Assembly (NCBI RefSeq): GCF_014145455.1
Contig: NZ_JACIVB010000046.1
Coordinates: forward strand, 1 to 42,818
Direction of reading: 5' to 3'
Length of the DNA stretch: 42,818 nucleotides
From: Limosilactobacillus rudii
GTDB lineage: Bacteria > Bacillota > Bacilli > Lactobacillales > Lactobacillaceae
A program made the translations under genes and the position numbers. The notes under the pieces are model-generated. The model saw only the letters and a program-made list of their open reading frames with translations. It was not told the origin of the DNA and did not search any database. Every line of letters begins with the position of its first letter. The stretch's first letter is position 1. This document shows positions 21,337 to 28,494 of this stretch, piece after piece.

Positions 21337-22708
21337 AGATAATAAGACGGATAAACAACTTGAAGCAGTTTACAACGAAGGAGTAGACATGCTAAGAGCA
21401 ATTATCAATGAAATCTTTACTAAGTATGCAATTGATGGTGTTCTCATTCCTGCTAATCTTTCTCATAAGGTAACGAGAAGTGACATGATGCTTCTTAAAC
21501 GACAATTTGACAAACTTCCTGATGTTTTAGAGTTACCAGAGGAAGAAAGGCGTGATTACTATACTGCCGTTAGTCAAACATCACAAAGAGGCTTGATAAC
21601 TGCTGTTGTCGGTATGGCCTTAATAGGAGTGACGCATAAAGCAAAGGACATTCTTCAATCAAATAATCAAACTGCCGCTAAGGAGGAAGCTGATTATTTG
21701 ACCAAGAACAATGAGTTTACTAAGACGCAGCATAAACGGCTTAATAGGAAAACTAAACAAGTTGCTCAGCCTGATTACAAATTGCCATCACAAAATGATA
21801 TTTATGTGTCGTGGCCAGAAAGGTTATGGTTGGATCATGATAGATTACTTAATCGAATTGACGATAACATTAATATCATGCTTAAAAAGGGAATGACTCC
21901 TGCTGATATTGCTGATGTTATGTTCCCTGGAAATGCTGAGAGTATGCGACAAGATAACATACCAAAGGCGATGAGAGATGCTTCAATTTCGGCTAAACGG
22001 ATTGCTAGGACTGAAGCTGCCAGTAGAGAAGATGAGTTGGACGAGCAATTCTTCAAAGCTAAGAAGATTAAATACTTTGGCTGGGTAACAGAAAAGGGTG
22101 CATGTAAAAAGTGTATTTCGATTTCGCTAGCTGGACCTTATAGAGTAGGTGATCCTGATAGTCCAAGAATTCCAAGCAGTTCGCATCCTAACTGTCGCTG
22201 TCGGAGAATACCTATTGATGGAAATGATGAAAAATCGCAAGATCTATCTGAAAAAGATGTTGCTCTATTGCAAAAATATACAGGTAGTTACGCTTATAAG
22301 ATTAACGATAATTTAAGAAAAGGAACGCTATCAGATGAAGATGAGGAGTTTATCCATTCATTTGATAGCGTTTTGAATAAAATGCCTAAATATAAATCAA
22401 CAAAGCCATTAAACCGTGATTATTTCTTTAGCAAGGATGCATTAGTAGATTTTGCTAAAGAATTTAATCGGTCTGATACTTTTATTGATAATGCTTACCT
22501 TTCAACCTCAAAAGGTGATTATGGAAGGGGAGAACAACAATTACGATTTGTTATTCAGAAGTATTATAATGGTGTTGATATAAGTAAGTATGGTGTGGAA
22601 GGAGAAGAGGAGGTTCTTTTTCCTCGCCATACGGTGTTTCATATTGTAGGTAAGACGATTAAAGACGGACTACCAATTGTATATTTGGAGGAACATTATG
22701 GCTCATAA
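21287..22708 (+). CDS. MuF-type minor head protein with C-terminal ART-like toxin domain
   Basis: 473 aa. The middle is a Phage_Mu_F domain: RIARTEAASREDELDEQFF, CKKC (273-276) and HPNCRCRR (300-307) supply its usual Cys/His cluster. The last 150 residues look like an ADP-ribosyltransferase: candidate Arg 377 (KPLNRDYFF), the STS motif (NAYLSTSKG, 406-408) and the E-x-E motif (EGEEEVLFPRHTVF, E440/E442). MuF proteins enter the virion and many temperate Firmicute phages fuse them to toxins. The family is known; the toxin role here is inferred. Followed at once by a coupled small gene. ATG 21287 follows GGTGAGG. Confidence 0.85.
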   Translation: MTTVQQEKKRIEQLLSRDNKTDKQLEAVYNEGVDMLRAIINEIFTKYAIDGVLIPANLSHKVTRSDMMLLKRQFDKLPDVLELPEEERRDYYTAVSQTSQRGLITAVVGMALIGVTHKAKDILQSNNQTAAKEEADYLTKNNEFTKTQHKRLNRKTKQVAQPDYKLPSQNDIYVSWPERLWLDHDRLLNRIDDNINIMLKKGMTPADIADVMFPGNAESMRQDNIPKAMRDASISAKRIARTEAASREDELDEQFFKAKKIKYFGWVTEKGACKKCISISLAGPYRVGDPDSPRIPSSSHPNCRCRRIPIDGNDEKSQDLSEKDVALLQKYTGSYAYKINDNLRKGTLSDEDEEFIHSFDSVLNKMPKYKSTKPLNRDYFFSKDALVDFAKEFNRSDTFIDNAYLSTSKGDYGRGEQQLRFVIQKYYNGVDISKYGVEGEEEVLFPRHTVFHIVGKTIKDGLPIVYLEEHYGS

Positions 22709-22859
22709 TAAACCATACTCAGATCCTAGATGGCGCGGAACATTTGACGAGTTGAAGAATGGATTGAAAAAACGAAAACGAAAACTAACTCCAAAAGAAG
22801 AAAAAGAAAATAATGATTTCTTAGCTGAAATTGAGAAAATTATTAAAGATAAGAATTAG
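22698..22859 (+). CDS. 53-aa charged protein, possible immunity partner of MuF-ART
   Basis: Start ATG 22698 lies 11 bases inside the MuF gene behind TTTGGAGGAACATT. The protein is strongly charged (GLKKRKRKLTPKEEKENND) and helical, and begins MAHNKPYSDPRWRGTF. Toxin-immunity pairs typically overlap like this, and a terminator follows immediately. It is small for an immunity protein, so it could also be a minor head factor. Confidence 0.6.
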   Translation: MAHNKPYSDPRWRGTFDELKNGLKKRKRKLTPKEEKENNDFLAEIEKIIKDKN

Positions 22860-22885
22860 ACATCCAATCAAGGGTGTCTTTTTTT
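22858..22885 (+). terminator. terminator inside the head operon
   Basis: AGACATCC, loop AATCAA, GGGTGTCT, then TTTTTTT. One U-G pair exists only on the plus strand. It lies between the MuF/small-gene pair and the scaffold, so the scaffold and capsid need readthrough or another promoter; I see no clear promoter in the 77 bases before the scaffold. Confidence 0.9.
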
Positions 22886-22962
22886 ATGCCCAAAACATGC
22901 TGATGGCGTAAAAAGCTGCAAGGTAAATAGTCAAACAAGACTTAAAAAAGGAGGTATCCGTC

Positions 22963-23607
22963 ATGGATCAAGGACAAGATAATAGTGCAGTTGAAACACA
23001 AGCAGGTGTTGAACAGCCAGAAAAGAACGGTGGGGCCCAATCGGGAAAGACGTTTACACAAGCTGATGTTGACCGCATTGTTGAAGAGCGATTAGGGCGA
23101 GAACGAGGTAACATTCGCAAGGACTTACGGCCAGTCATTGAAAAAGAAATTCGTGATGAAATCAAGGATGAGCAAGACGAAGCCAAAAAGTTAAAACGAA
23201 TGGATGCAGATCAACGGCGAGAATATGAAAATCAACAGAAAGATGATCGTATTGCTGAATTAGAAGCACAAATCAACCACAATGAAATGGAGCGTATCGC
23301 AACAGATATTCTTAGCAAAAAGGGTGTAGCTGCTGATAGTGAAACATTATCTTTTGTAGTTGCTGATGATGCTGAAACAACAAAGGCTAATATTGATAAA
23401 TTTGTTTCCTTGGTTAACCGCAAAGCTCAAGATAATCGCCGCGAAGAGTTCAATGATCCTGTACCTACAGGCGGTGGAAAAGGTAGTGAAGGTATTGATA
23501 CTGAAAAGTTTGATACAATGGGCTACCAAGAAAAACTTAAATTAAAACAAACTCAGCCAGAAATTTATAAACAACTGGTTGAGCAAGCATTAGGAGGTAA
23601 TAATTAA
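22963..23607 (+). CDS. capsid scaffolding protein (DUF4355-like)
   Basis: 214 aa. Disordered acidic N-terminus, then KTFTQADVDRIVEERLGRER, a long coiled coil (EKEIRDEIKDEQDEAKKLKR through IAELEAQINHNEMERIA), and a flexible Gly-rich section before a capsid-binding C-terminal helix. This is the scaffold form found before N4-gp56-like capsid genes. AAAAGGAGGTATCCGTC is a perfect ribosome site. Confidence 0.92.
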   Translation: MDQGQDNSAVETQAGVEQPEKNGGAQSGKTFTQADVDRIVEERLGRERGNIRKDLRPVIEKEIRDEIKDEQDEAKKLKRMDADQRREYENQQKDDRIAELEAQINHNEMERIATDILSKKGVAADSETLSFVVADDAETTKANIDKFVSLVNRKAQDNRREEFNDPVPTGGGKGSEGIDTEKFDTMGYQEKLKLKQTQPEIYKQLVEQALGGNN

Positions 23608-24581
23608 TGGCTGGAGAAATTACTGTTAGTGGTCAAATGCTTGACCCCCAAGTTCTTAGTGAAATGTTATCAGCCCAATTAACAGCTGGATTACGTTTTG
23701 CTCCACTTGGAGAAATTGATAATACGTTAGAAGGAAAGCCAGGTTCAACTGTGGACTTCCCAGCGTGGAACTACATTGGTGATGCTAAGGACCTTAAAGA
23801 AGGGGAAGCAATTGAAACTGCTGCTCTTACTTATGGCACTAAGTCAGCAACAATTAAAGAAGTTGGTAATGGTGTAACTCTTACTGATCAAAGCCTTTTA
23901 ACAGGTTATGGTGATCCATATGGTGAAGCCGGTAATCAGTTGCTTACTTCAATTCAAAACAAAGTTGATAATGATTCATTAGAAGCACTTCGAGGAGCAA
24001 CCCAAACAAAGACGGCTGATGCTACTTTAGATGGTCTTCAAGATGTGCTTGATATGTACAATTTAGAAGATGATCGCCCTGTTATTGCAGTTGTATCACC
24101 TGCCGTTGCTGGTCGGTTGCGTTTGTCTGCTGGCAAGGATTGGCTACGAGGTTCTGAACTAGGAGCGCAACGTATCATCTCTGGTGTAATAGGTGAAACC
24201 CTTGGTATCCAAATTGTACGTTCACGAAAATTAAATGCTAACGAAGGTATTTTTATTCTTCCTAAGAAGGATTCTAAGGACAAAGCAGCATTAAAAATTA
24301 TGCTAAAGCGTGATGTTGTTGTTGAAGCAGAACGCCATGCTGGAGAACGGTCAACAAGTCTTTACGCAACTACTTACCAAGCACCATATCTTTATGATCC
24401 ATCAAAAGTTATCAAGGTAACGTTCAATGGTGTCAATGGTCCTGATGCCACTACTGGTGCACCTGCTCAACAGTCAGTTGATGAAACTGTTTCTAACGTT
24501 AAGGCAGAAAATCGTTTAGGTCGTCAATCAAAAAAATCCACTAAGACAGCTAACGATGCTAAGAAGCCAGGCGAAGCTTAA
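23607..24581 (+). CDS. major capsid protein (N4-gp56/HK97 fold)
   Basis: 324 aa. Typical for this family: PGSTVDFPAWNYIGDAKDLK, GEAIETAALTYGTKSATIKE, VTLTDQSLLTGYGDP, and a C-terminal half with KDWLRGSELGAQRIISGVIG. Immediately after the scaffold (TAATG overlap). The strong AGGAGGTAATTA site suits high expression. The final 35 residues are polar and Lys-rich and may be surface exposed. Confidence 0.94.
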   Translation: MAGEITVSGQMLDPQVLSEMLSAQLTAGLRFAPLGEIDNTLEGKPGSTVDFPAWNYIGDAKDLKEGEAIETAALTYGTKSATIKEVGNGVTLTDQSLLTGYGDPYGEAGNQLLTSIQNKVDNDSLEALRGATQTKTADATLDGLQDVLDMYNLEDDRPVIAVVSPAVAGRLRLSAGKDWLRGSELGAQRIISGVIGETLGIQIVRSRKLNANEGIFILPKKDSKDKAALKIMLKRDVVVEAERHAGERSTSLYATTYQAPYLYDPSKVIKVTFNGVNGPDATTGAPAQQSVDETVSNVKAENRLGRQSKKSTKTANDAKKPGEA

Positions 24582-24781
24582 TGGCATATCAAGTTATTAA
24601 AGCGTTTACTGATAGCAACCTTAATTCAGTTGATGAAACTGGAGAAAAGCACGTGTACTGGGAGGGAGACGAATACCCTTATAAACAGTATGCAGGCGCT
24701 CAAACAAAGCTACGACTAGCTGAATTAACTGATGGCGGCTTTATTGAGGAGGTTACTGACGATGAGCAAGGAACAAAATGA
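24581..24781 (+). CDS. 66-aa head-region protein
   Basis: Small beta-rich protein (YQVIKAFTDSNLNSVDETGE, EGDEYPY, then LRLAELTDGGFIEEV). The pattern V.F.D...Y..GD.YP....RL.L...GFI is common in a short protein after the capsid gene of Gram-positive phages; role unknown. Overlaps the capsid stop as TAATG. Confidence 0.75.
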   Translation: MAYQVIKAFTDSNLNSVDETGEKHVYWEGDEYPYKQYAGAQTKLRLAELTDGGFIEEVTDDEQGTK

Positions 24782-25106
24782 GCGAGTCTTAAAACGGCTG
24801 AAACTCTTTCCTAACTTAAGCGATGCTTTATCAAAACTCGACCAAGAAATTATTGATGATCTTGTTGATGATGCAATGAGCCAAGCACAAGCTGATGGTT
24901 TTACTGAAAGTAATATCGTTCGTGGCGCTACTTACCTAGCAGCTCACTTCTGTAACTTAGCAAGTGCTACTGGTTCTAATATTTCAAAGCAACAGGCATC
25001 AGTACTGACAATTGAATACTTTGATCGTGGCGGTAGTGATGATTACTTAGTCGAATACAATCGCTTAAAGAACTCATTGAAGCAAAGTTCCATTCGATTT
25101 ATGTAG
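24762..25106 (+). CDS. head-tail connector (gp15-like)
   Basis: 114 aa from ATG 24762 behind GAGGAGGTTACTGACG. Helical bundle: FPNLSDALSKLDQEIIDDLV, then YLAAHFCNLASATGSNISKQ. Size and order after the capsid fit DUF4054-type adaptor proteins that dock on the portal. Confidence 0.8.
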   Translation: MSKEQNERVLKRLKLFPNLSDALSKLDQEIIDDLVDDAMSQAQADGFTESNIVRGATYLAAHFCNLASATGSNISKQQASVLTIEYFDRGGSDDYLVEYNRLKNSLKQSSIRFM

Positions 25107-25114
25107 GTGATCTT

Positions 25115-25549
25115 ATGAATATTTCAATGGAAGGTAGCGTTGAGGGCGACTTGGGAATTGAAAAGATGATTACCAATCTTAGAGAATTAGATGGAAAAGC
25201 TGTTGAAGCTGGTGTCTTTGGTGGCTTTGACCAGAAGAAAGCAATGTGGCAAGAATATGGGACAAGTCGTGGTATTCCAGCACGTCCTTTCCTACGAAAT
25301 GCTCTTTACGAAAATGAAGGGCGTTTTGCTAACTACGTTGCTCCGTTCATTACTAATATTCTTAATGGTGGTTCGGCTGATGGAGTAGTCAATGCATTAG
25401 GACCATTTATGCAAATGAGCATTCAGCGAACGATTGCGGCTGGTGGTTTTGCTCCATTAGCAGCATCTACAATCGCTAAGAAGGGCCATAGCAAACAATT
25501 AATTGATAGTGGATCAATGTACGGTTCGATTGATTGGAGGGCTGTATAA
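25115..25549 (+). CDS. HK97 gp10-like head-tail joining protein
   Basis: 144 aa. Hallmarks: KAVEAGVFGG, MWQEYGTSRGIPARPFLRNA, and LIDSGSMYGSIDWRAV at the end, which is the usual L.dTG.l...i.w finish of gp10/virion-morphogenesis proteins. Confidence 0.88.
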   Translation: MNISMEGSVEGDLGIEKMITNLRELDGKAVEAGVFGGFDQKKAMWQEYGTSRGIPARPFLRNALYENEGRFANYVAPFITNILNGGSADGVVNALGPFMQMSIQRTIAAGGFAPLAASTIAKKGHSKQLIDSGSMYGSIDWRAV

Positions 25550-25929
25550 TGAGCTTCTATATTGATATGACCAGCGTTTTAGATACATTCAAAACAGAAA
25601 TTAAAGTAATTTCTGGTAGTTCTAACGGTGAGTGGGTCGATGGTCAATGGCAAGAAGCCGAAGGACAGGAAACTACTTATTATGAGCCATTTGTACCTAA
25701 TGATTTAGTGGGTCAGTATTCATTTATGAATATTATGCGAGATGTTGGTGACTTCACTCAATACAACGCTATTTGGTTATCTAAACATTCAGACTATCCA
25801 ATCAATACAATTGTTGAGCATAAAGGAAAACGTTATAGAGTATGCAATATCCAAGACCTTAGTGACTATTCAAACGTTACTATGTATTATCTTCAAAGCG
25901 AGGAGGGACAAGATGGCAACAAGTTATGA
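25549..25929 (+). CDS. head completion/stopper protein
   Basis: 126 aa from ATG 25549 (TAATG overlap). Beta-rich; contains DFTQYNAIWLSKHSDYPINT and HKGKRYRVCNIQDLSDYSNV, resembling stopper proteins in which a short hypothetical tests surface oxidation-like V..KG..Y.V....D...Y. The call relies mainly on gene order. Confidence 0.65.
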   Translation: MSFYIDMTSVLDTFKTEIKVISGSSNGEWVDGQWQEAEGQETTYYEPFVPNDLVGQYSFMNIMRDVGDFTQYNAIWLSKHSDYPINTIVEHKGKRYRVCNIQDLSDYSNVTMYYLQSEEGQDGNKL

Positions 25930-26380
25930 TTATTCAATTCTATATAAAACTTTCAGCCGACTTATTAAGAGCCGGCTGAATTTAGTTATGATTGAACTTT
26001 ATGGCAATGGAAAGCCACCTGAGCCTCCGTTTGTAGCATTTGATATTGTAGCACCGAAGATACCAACAAATTATTTAGAAGACGACAGAACCTTTGAGGC
26101 TGTTGTCTCTTTTACTATCTACGCCAAAACAAAGCTACAAGCCTTAAATTACTGTAATCAATTAAGAGCGGTTTTAGGTGATCTTGCTTCAAGAGACATT
26201 TATGAAGATAACGATATTGTGATGGTTGAAAGAATGCAGGTACAACCACGATATGTTGAAGAAAGTAATAATTATGCCTTTATGTTTGGGTTTGATATGC
26301 GCTTGCGATTATGGGAGACATATGAAGATAACGGTGAAGGCATGATTGAACATGTTAAATATAAGGAGGATACAAAATGA
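25913..26380 (+). CDS. neck/tail terminator protein
   Basis: 155 aa from ATG 25913 behind GAGGAGGGACAAG. IPTNYLEDDRTFEAVVSFTI, YNCQLRAVL-type middle and NYAFMFGFDMRLRLWETYED match the LIC_12616/Phage_TTP_12 type that caps contractile tails. Ends in ATGA with the sheath gene. Confidence 0.75.
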   Translation: MATSYDYSILYKTFSRLIKSRLNLVMIELYGNGKPPEPPFVAFDIVAPKIPTNYLEDDRTFEAVVSFTIYAKTKLQALNYCNQLRAVLGDLASRDIYEDNDIVMVERMQVQPRYVEESNNYAFMFGFDMRLRLWETYEDNGEGMIEHVKYKEDTK

Positions 26381-27480
26381 GTAATATTTTATCTGATATT
26401 ACAGTTAAACTTAATATTGAAACGCCAAGCATTCCTGTAAATATGGGAAACTTGGCTGTTTTTGTAAAGGGAAATAATCAAGGTGTAGAAACTTTTGGGT
26501 CTTATGAAGACCTACAGAAAACATACGGTTCAAATGAATTATTGAAACAGGTAGCTAACGGTTTCTTTAGTCAAGATGATCACGGAAATAAGCTATTTGT
26601 TGTAACCTACACTGATGTAGCAACGGCTGCTTCTGCTTACTACGGTGAAGGTTGGGAATTTGCTACGGTTCTTCCGGTTGACCCAACAGCGCCTGTCGTA
26701 ATTAATCCATCGAGTGATGAAGGAAAAGAGGATGCCCAACCAGCTTCTACCGATACAACTAATGTATTAGCTGATGCGGTTGCTTTATCAAGCTTTATTG
26801 ATGGAAAGAATGAACGCTTTGCAGTTGTTGCTAAGCCTGCAATTGCTGAAAATGTTGAAAATGCCCCTGAATTTAAGAAGGCGTTTGGAAACTCACCACG
26901 TACCATTGCTTTCTTTAGTGGCTCAACGCAAGCGGAAGCTGAATATGGTATCGGTGGGCTTGTTGGAGCTGTTGGTAATGAAACTGTTGGCTCTGTAACA
27001 TGGAAATTCCGTAAGGTTGGTGGAGTAAAGCCGGTTGATTTAACGGTAACTCAAATTCAAAAGTTACATGATAACAACATCTTTACTTATGTTACTAAGG
27101 CTGGATTAGACCAAACATCAGAAGGCAAGACTTTGGGTGGAGAATTTGTCGATGCTTTACATGGTGATGATTGGGTAAAGGCTTCTCTAGAAACTCGCCT
27201 TCAACAATTACTGTCTAATTCCAAGAAGGTTACGTATGATGCTGCTGGTATTGCACAAATTGATGCAACAGTAACATCTGTTCTTACTGATGCAACTAAC
27301 AATGGAATTATTTCTATTAATCCAGAAACTAATGCTGGTGAATTTACTGTTAAGACTGCTTCACGTGCCGAGTCCTCTAAAGAAGACATCGCACAACGGA
27401 GCTACAAGGGTCTTCAATTTAGCTACACTCGTTCTGGAGCAATTCACACAGTTAAGGTTAACGGTCAAATTAATATTTAG
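26377..27480 (+). CDS. tail sheath protein (DUF3383-like)
   Basis: 367 aa. Start SDITVKLNIETPSIPVNMGN and FGSYEDLQKTYGSNELLKQV are typical of DUF3383 sheath-like proteins; the C-terminal third (AGEFTVKTASRAESSKEDIA through YTRSGAIHTVKVNGQINI) is the conserved sheath handshake region. It contracts around the tube. This gene shows that the phage is a myovirus. Confidence 0.88.
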   Translation: MSNILSDITVKLNIETPSIPVNMGNLAVFVKGNNQGVETFGSYEDLQKTYGSNELLKQVANGFFSQDDHGNKLFVVTYTDVATAASAYYGEGWEFATVLPVDPTAPVVINPSSDEGKEDAQPASTDTTNVLADAVALSSFIDGKNERFAVVAKPAIAENVENAPEFKKAFGNSPRTIAFFSGSTQAEAEYGIGGLVGAVGNETVGSVTWKFRKVGGVKPVDLTVTQIQKLHDNNIFTYVTKAGLDQTSEGKTLGGEFVDALHGDDWVKASLETRLQQLLSNSKKVTYDAAGIAQIDATVTSVLTDATNNGIISINPETNAGEFTVKTASRAESSKEDIAQRSYKGLQFSYTRSGAIHTVKVNGQINI

Positions 27481-27494
27481 AGGAGGATTTATTC

Positions 27495-27893
27495 ATGGCT
27501 GATGTACGTTTATATGATGCTCTAAAGGCTAACATTGTTGTAGATGGTCGAACTATTCAAGGTTTCCAAGATGGAGACATGTTTTCCTACACTTACAAGG
27601 AAGAAAAGGTAAAGACATCTGTTGATGCACAAGGTAACCCAGCGATTGCAATTAATAACAACCACTTGGCTACCGTTACAATTAATTTAACTGGTAATTC
27701 AGTAGATCATAAGTACTTAAATAACATTGCCAATGCTAATAAGCAGGTTACGTTAACTATTACTTCTGAATTTGAAAAGGTATCAGGTAATCAAGCATTT
27801 ATTGTTAAGGTTCCTGATGGTGCCTTTGGTAAAGATACGCCAAAGCGTTCTTACACATTTGAAGTATTGGATATGCGAGTAGAAGCACTTTAA
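27495..27893 (+). CDS. tail tube protein (DUF3277-like)
   Basis: 132 aa. FQDGDMFSYTYKEEKVKTSV, NNNHLATVTINLTGNSVDHK and SYTFEVLDMRVEAL give the beta-barrel pattern of myoviral tubes. Directly after the sheath, behind AGAGGAGGATTTATTC. A terminator follows, as for many tube genes. Confidence 0.9.
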   Translation: MADVRLYDALKANIVVDGRTIQGFQDGDMFSYTYKEEKVKTSVDAQGNPAIAINNNHLATVTINLTGNSVDHKYLNNIANANKQVTLTITSEFEKVSGNQAFIVKVPDGAFGKDTPKRSYTFEVLDMRVEAL

Positions 27894-27911
27894 TTAGTAG
27901 CAACTGAATAG

Positions 27912-27946
27912 CGGCTAAGGGTTCAATTCCTTTAGCCGTTTTTTTA
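27912..27946 (+). terminator. terminator after the tube gene
   Basis: CGGCTAAGGG, loop TTCAATT, CCTTTAGCCG (10 bp with one G-U on the plus strand), then TTTTTTT. It probably lowers transcription of the tail genes downstream relative to sheath and tube. The loop and flank look like a T arm, perhaps by chance. Confidence 0.93.
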
Positions 27947-27977
27947 TAAAGACAGAAAATTTAGGAGGAATTTTATT

Positions 27978-28307
27978 ATGACTGAAAAGAACGTAAACAC
28001 TAAGGACAACCAAGTACAACCACAAACTGTTGATCGTTTAAGCGCCCATGAAGATTGGGTATTTACTGATGCTAATGGTTACGATTGGAAGTACCGTTTC
28101 CAATTCCCAGGACTTAAAAAGGCATATGAAATGTTAGATAACGCAACAATGGGTAATGGTCAAATTGCTAAGTCTATTCTATTTGATGAATACCTACAAA
28201 ACATTGTTGTTAGTGAAAAGTTAACATCGCTTGATGATTTAATTGATCGTCCTGGGGTAGATGAATTGTTTAATGCTATGGACTCCTTTCTTGGTGGCTT
28301 ACTCTAA
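27978..28307 (+). CDS. tail assembly chaperone G
   Basis: 109 aa. HEDWVFTDANGYDWKYRFQF, PGLKKAYEMLDNATMGNGQI: the form of chaperones between tube and tape measure. Ends FLGGLL-stop at 28305-28307, where the second chaperone part continues in the +1 frame. Myoviral chaperones usually make a second, longer product by frameshifting. Confidence 0.85.
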   Translation: MTEKNVNTKDNQVQPQTVDRLSAHEDWVFTDANGYDWKYRFQFPGLKKAYEMLDNATMGNGQIAKSILFDEYLQNIVVSEKLTSLDDLIDRPGVDELFNAMDSFLGGLL

Positions 28308-28494
28308 ACCAGCTAACCAAGCGGAAATCATTAATGAAGTCAATGAAAATGATGCTTTTTGGTTTCCGGTAATTGCTGGTGTGGCTACTCGTGAAGAAAT
28401 GGAGAGGGCCACTATGAAAGAGGTGCAAATCTTAAATGAAATTGCAAGCCGAAAGCTAGAGTTGATGGGAGGAGTTGAGATAGAGAATGAGTAA
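28261..28494 (+). CDS. tail assembly chaperone T part (frameshift product)
   Basis: The useful part begins near 28306 (KPANQAEIINEVNENDAFWF, then EEMERATMKEVQILNEIASR). It has no ribosome site of its own and its only upstream ATG (28261) is inside the G gene. It lies in the +1 (equivalently -2) frame relative to G. It is most likely made as a G-T fusion with the shift near GGC TTA CTC TAA. Overlaps the tape measure start. Confidence 0.75.
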   Translation: MNCLMLWTPFLVAYSKPANQAEIINEVNENDAFWFPVIAGVATREEMERATMKEVQILNEIASRKLELMGGVEIENE

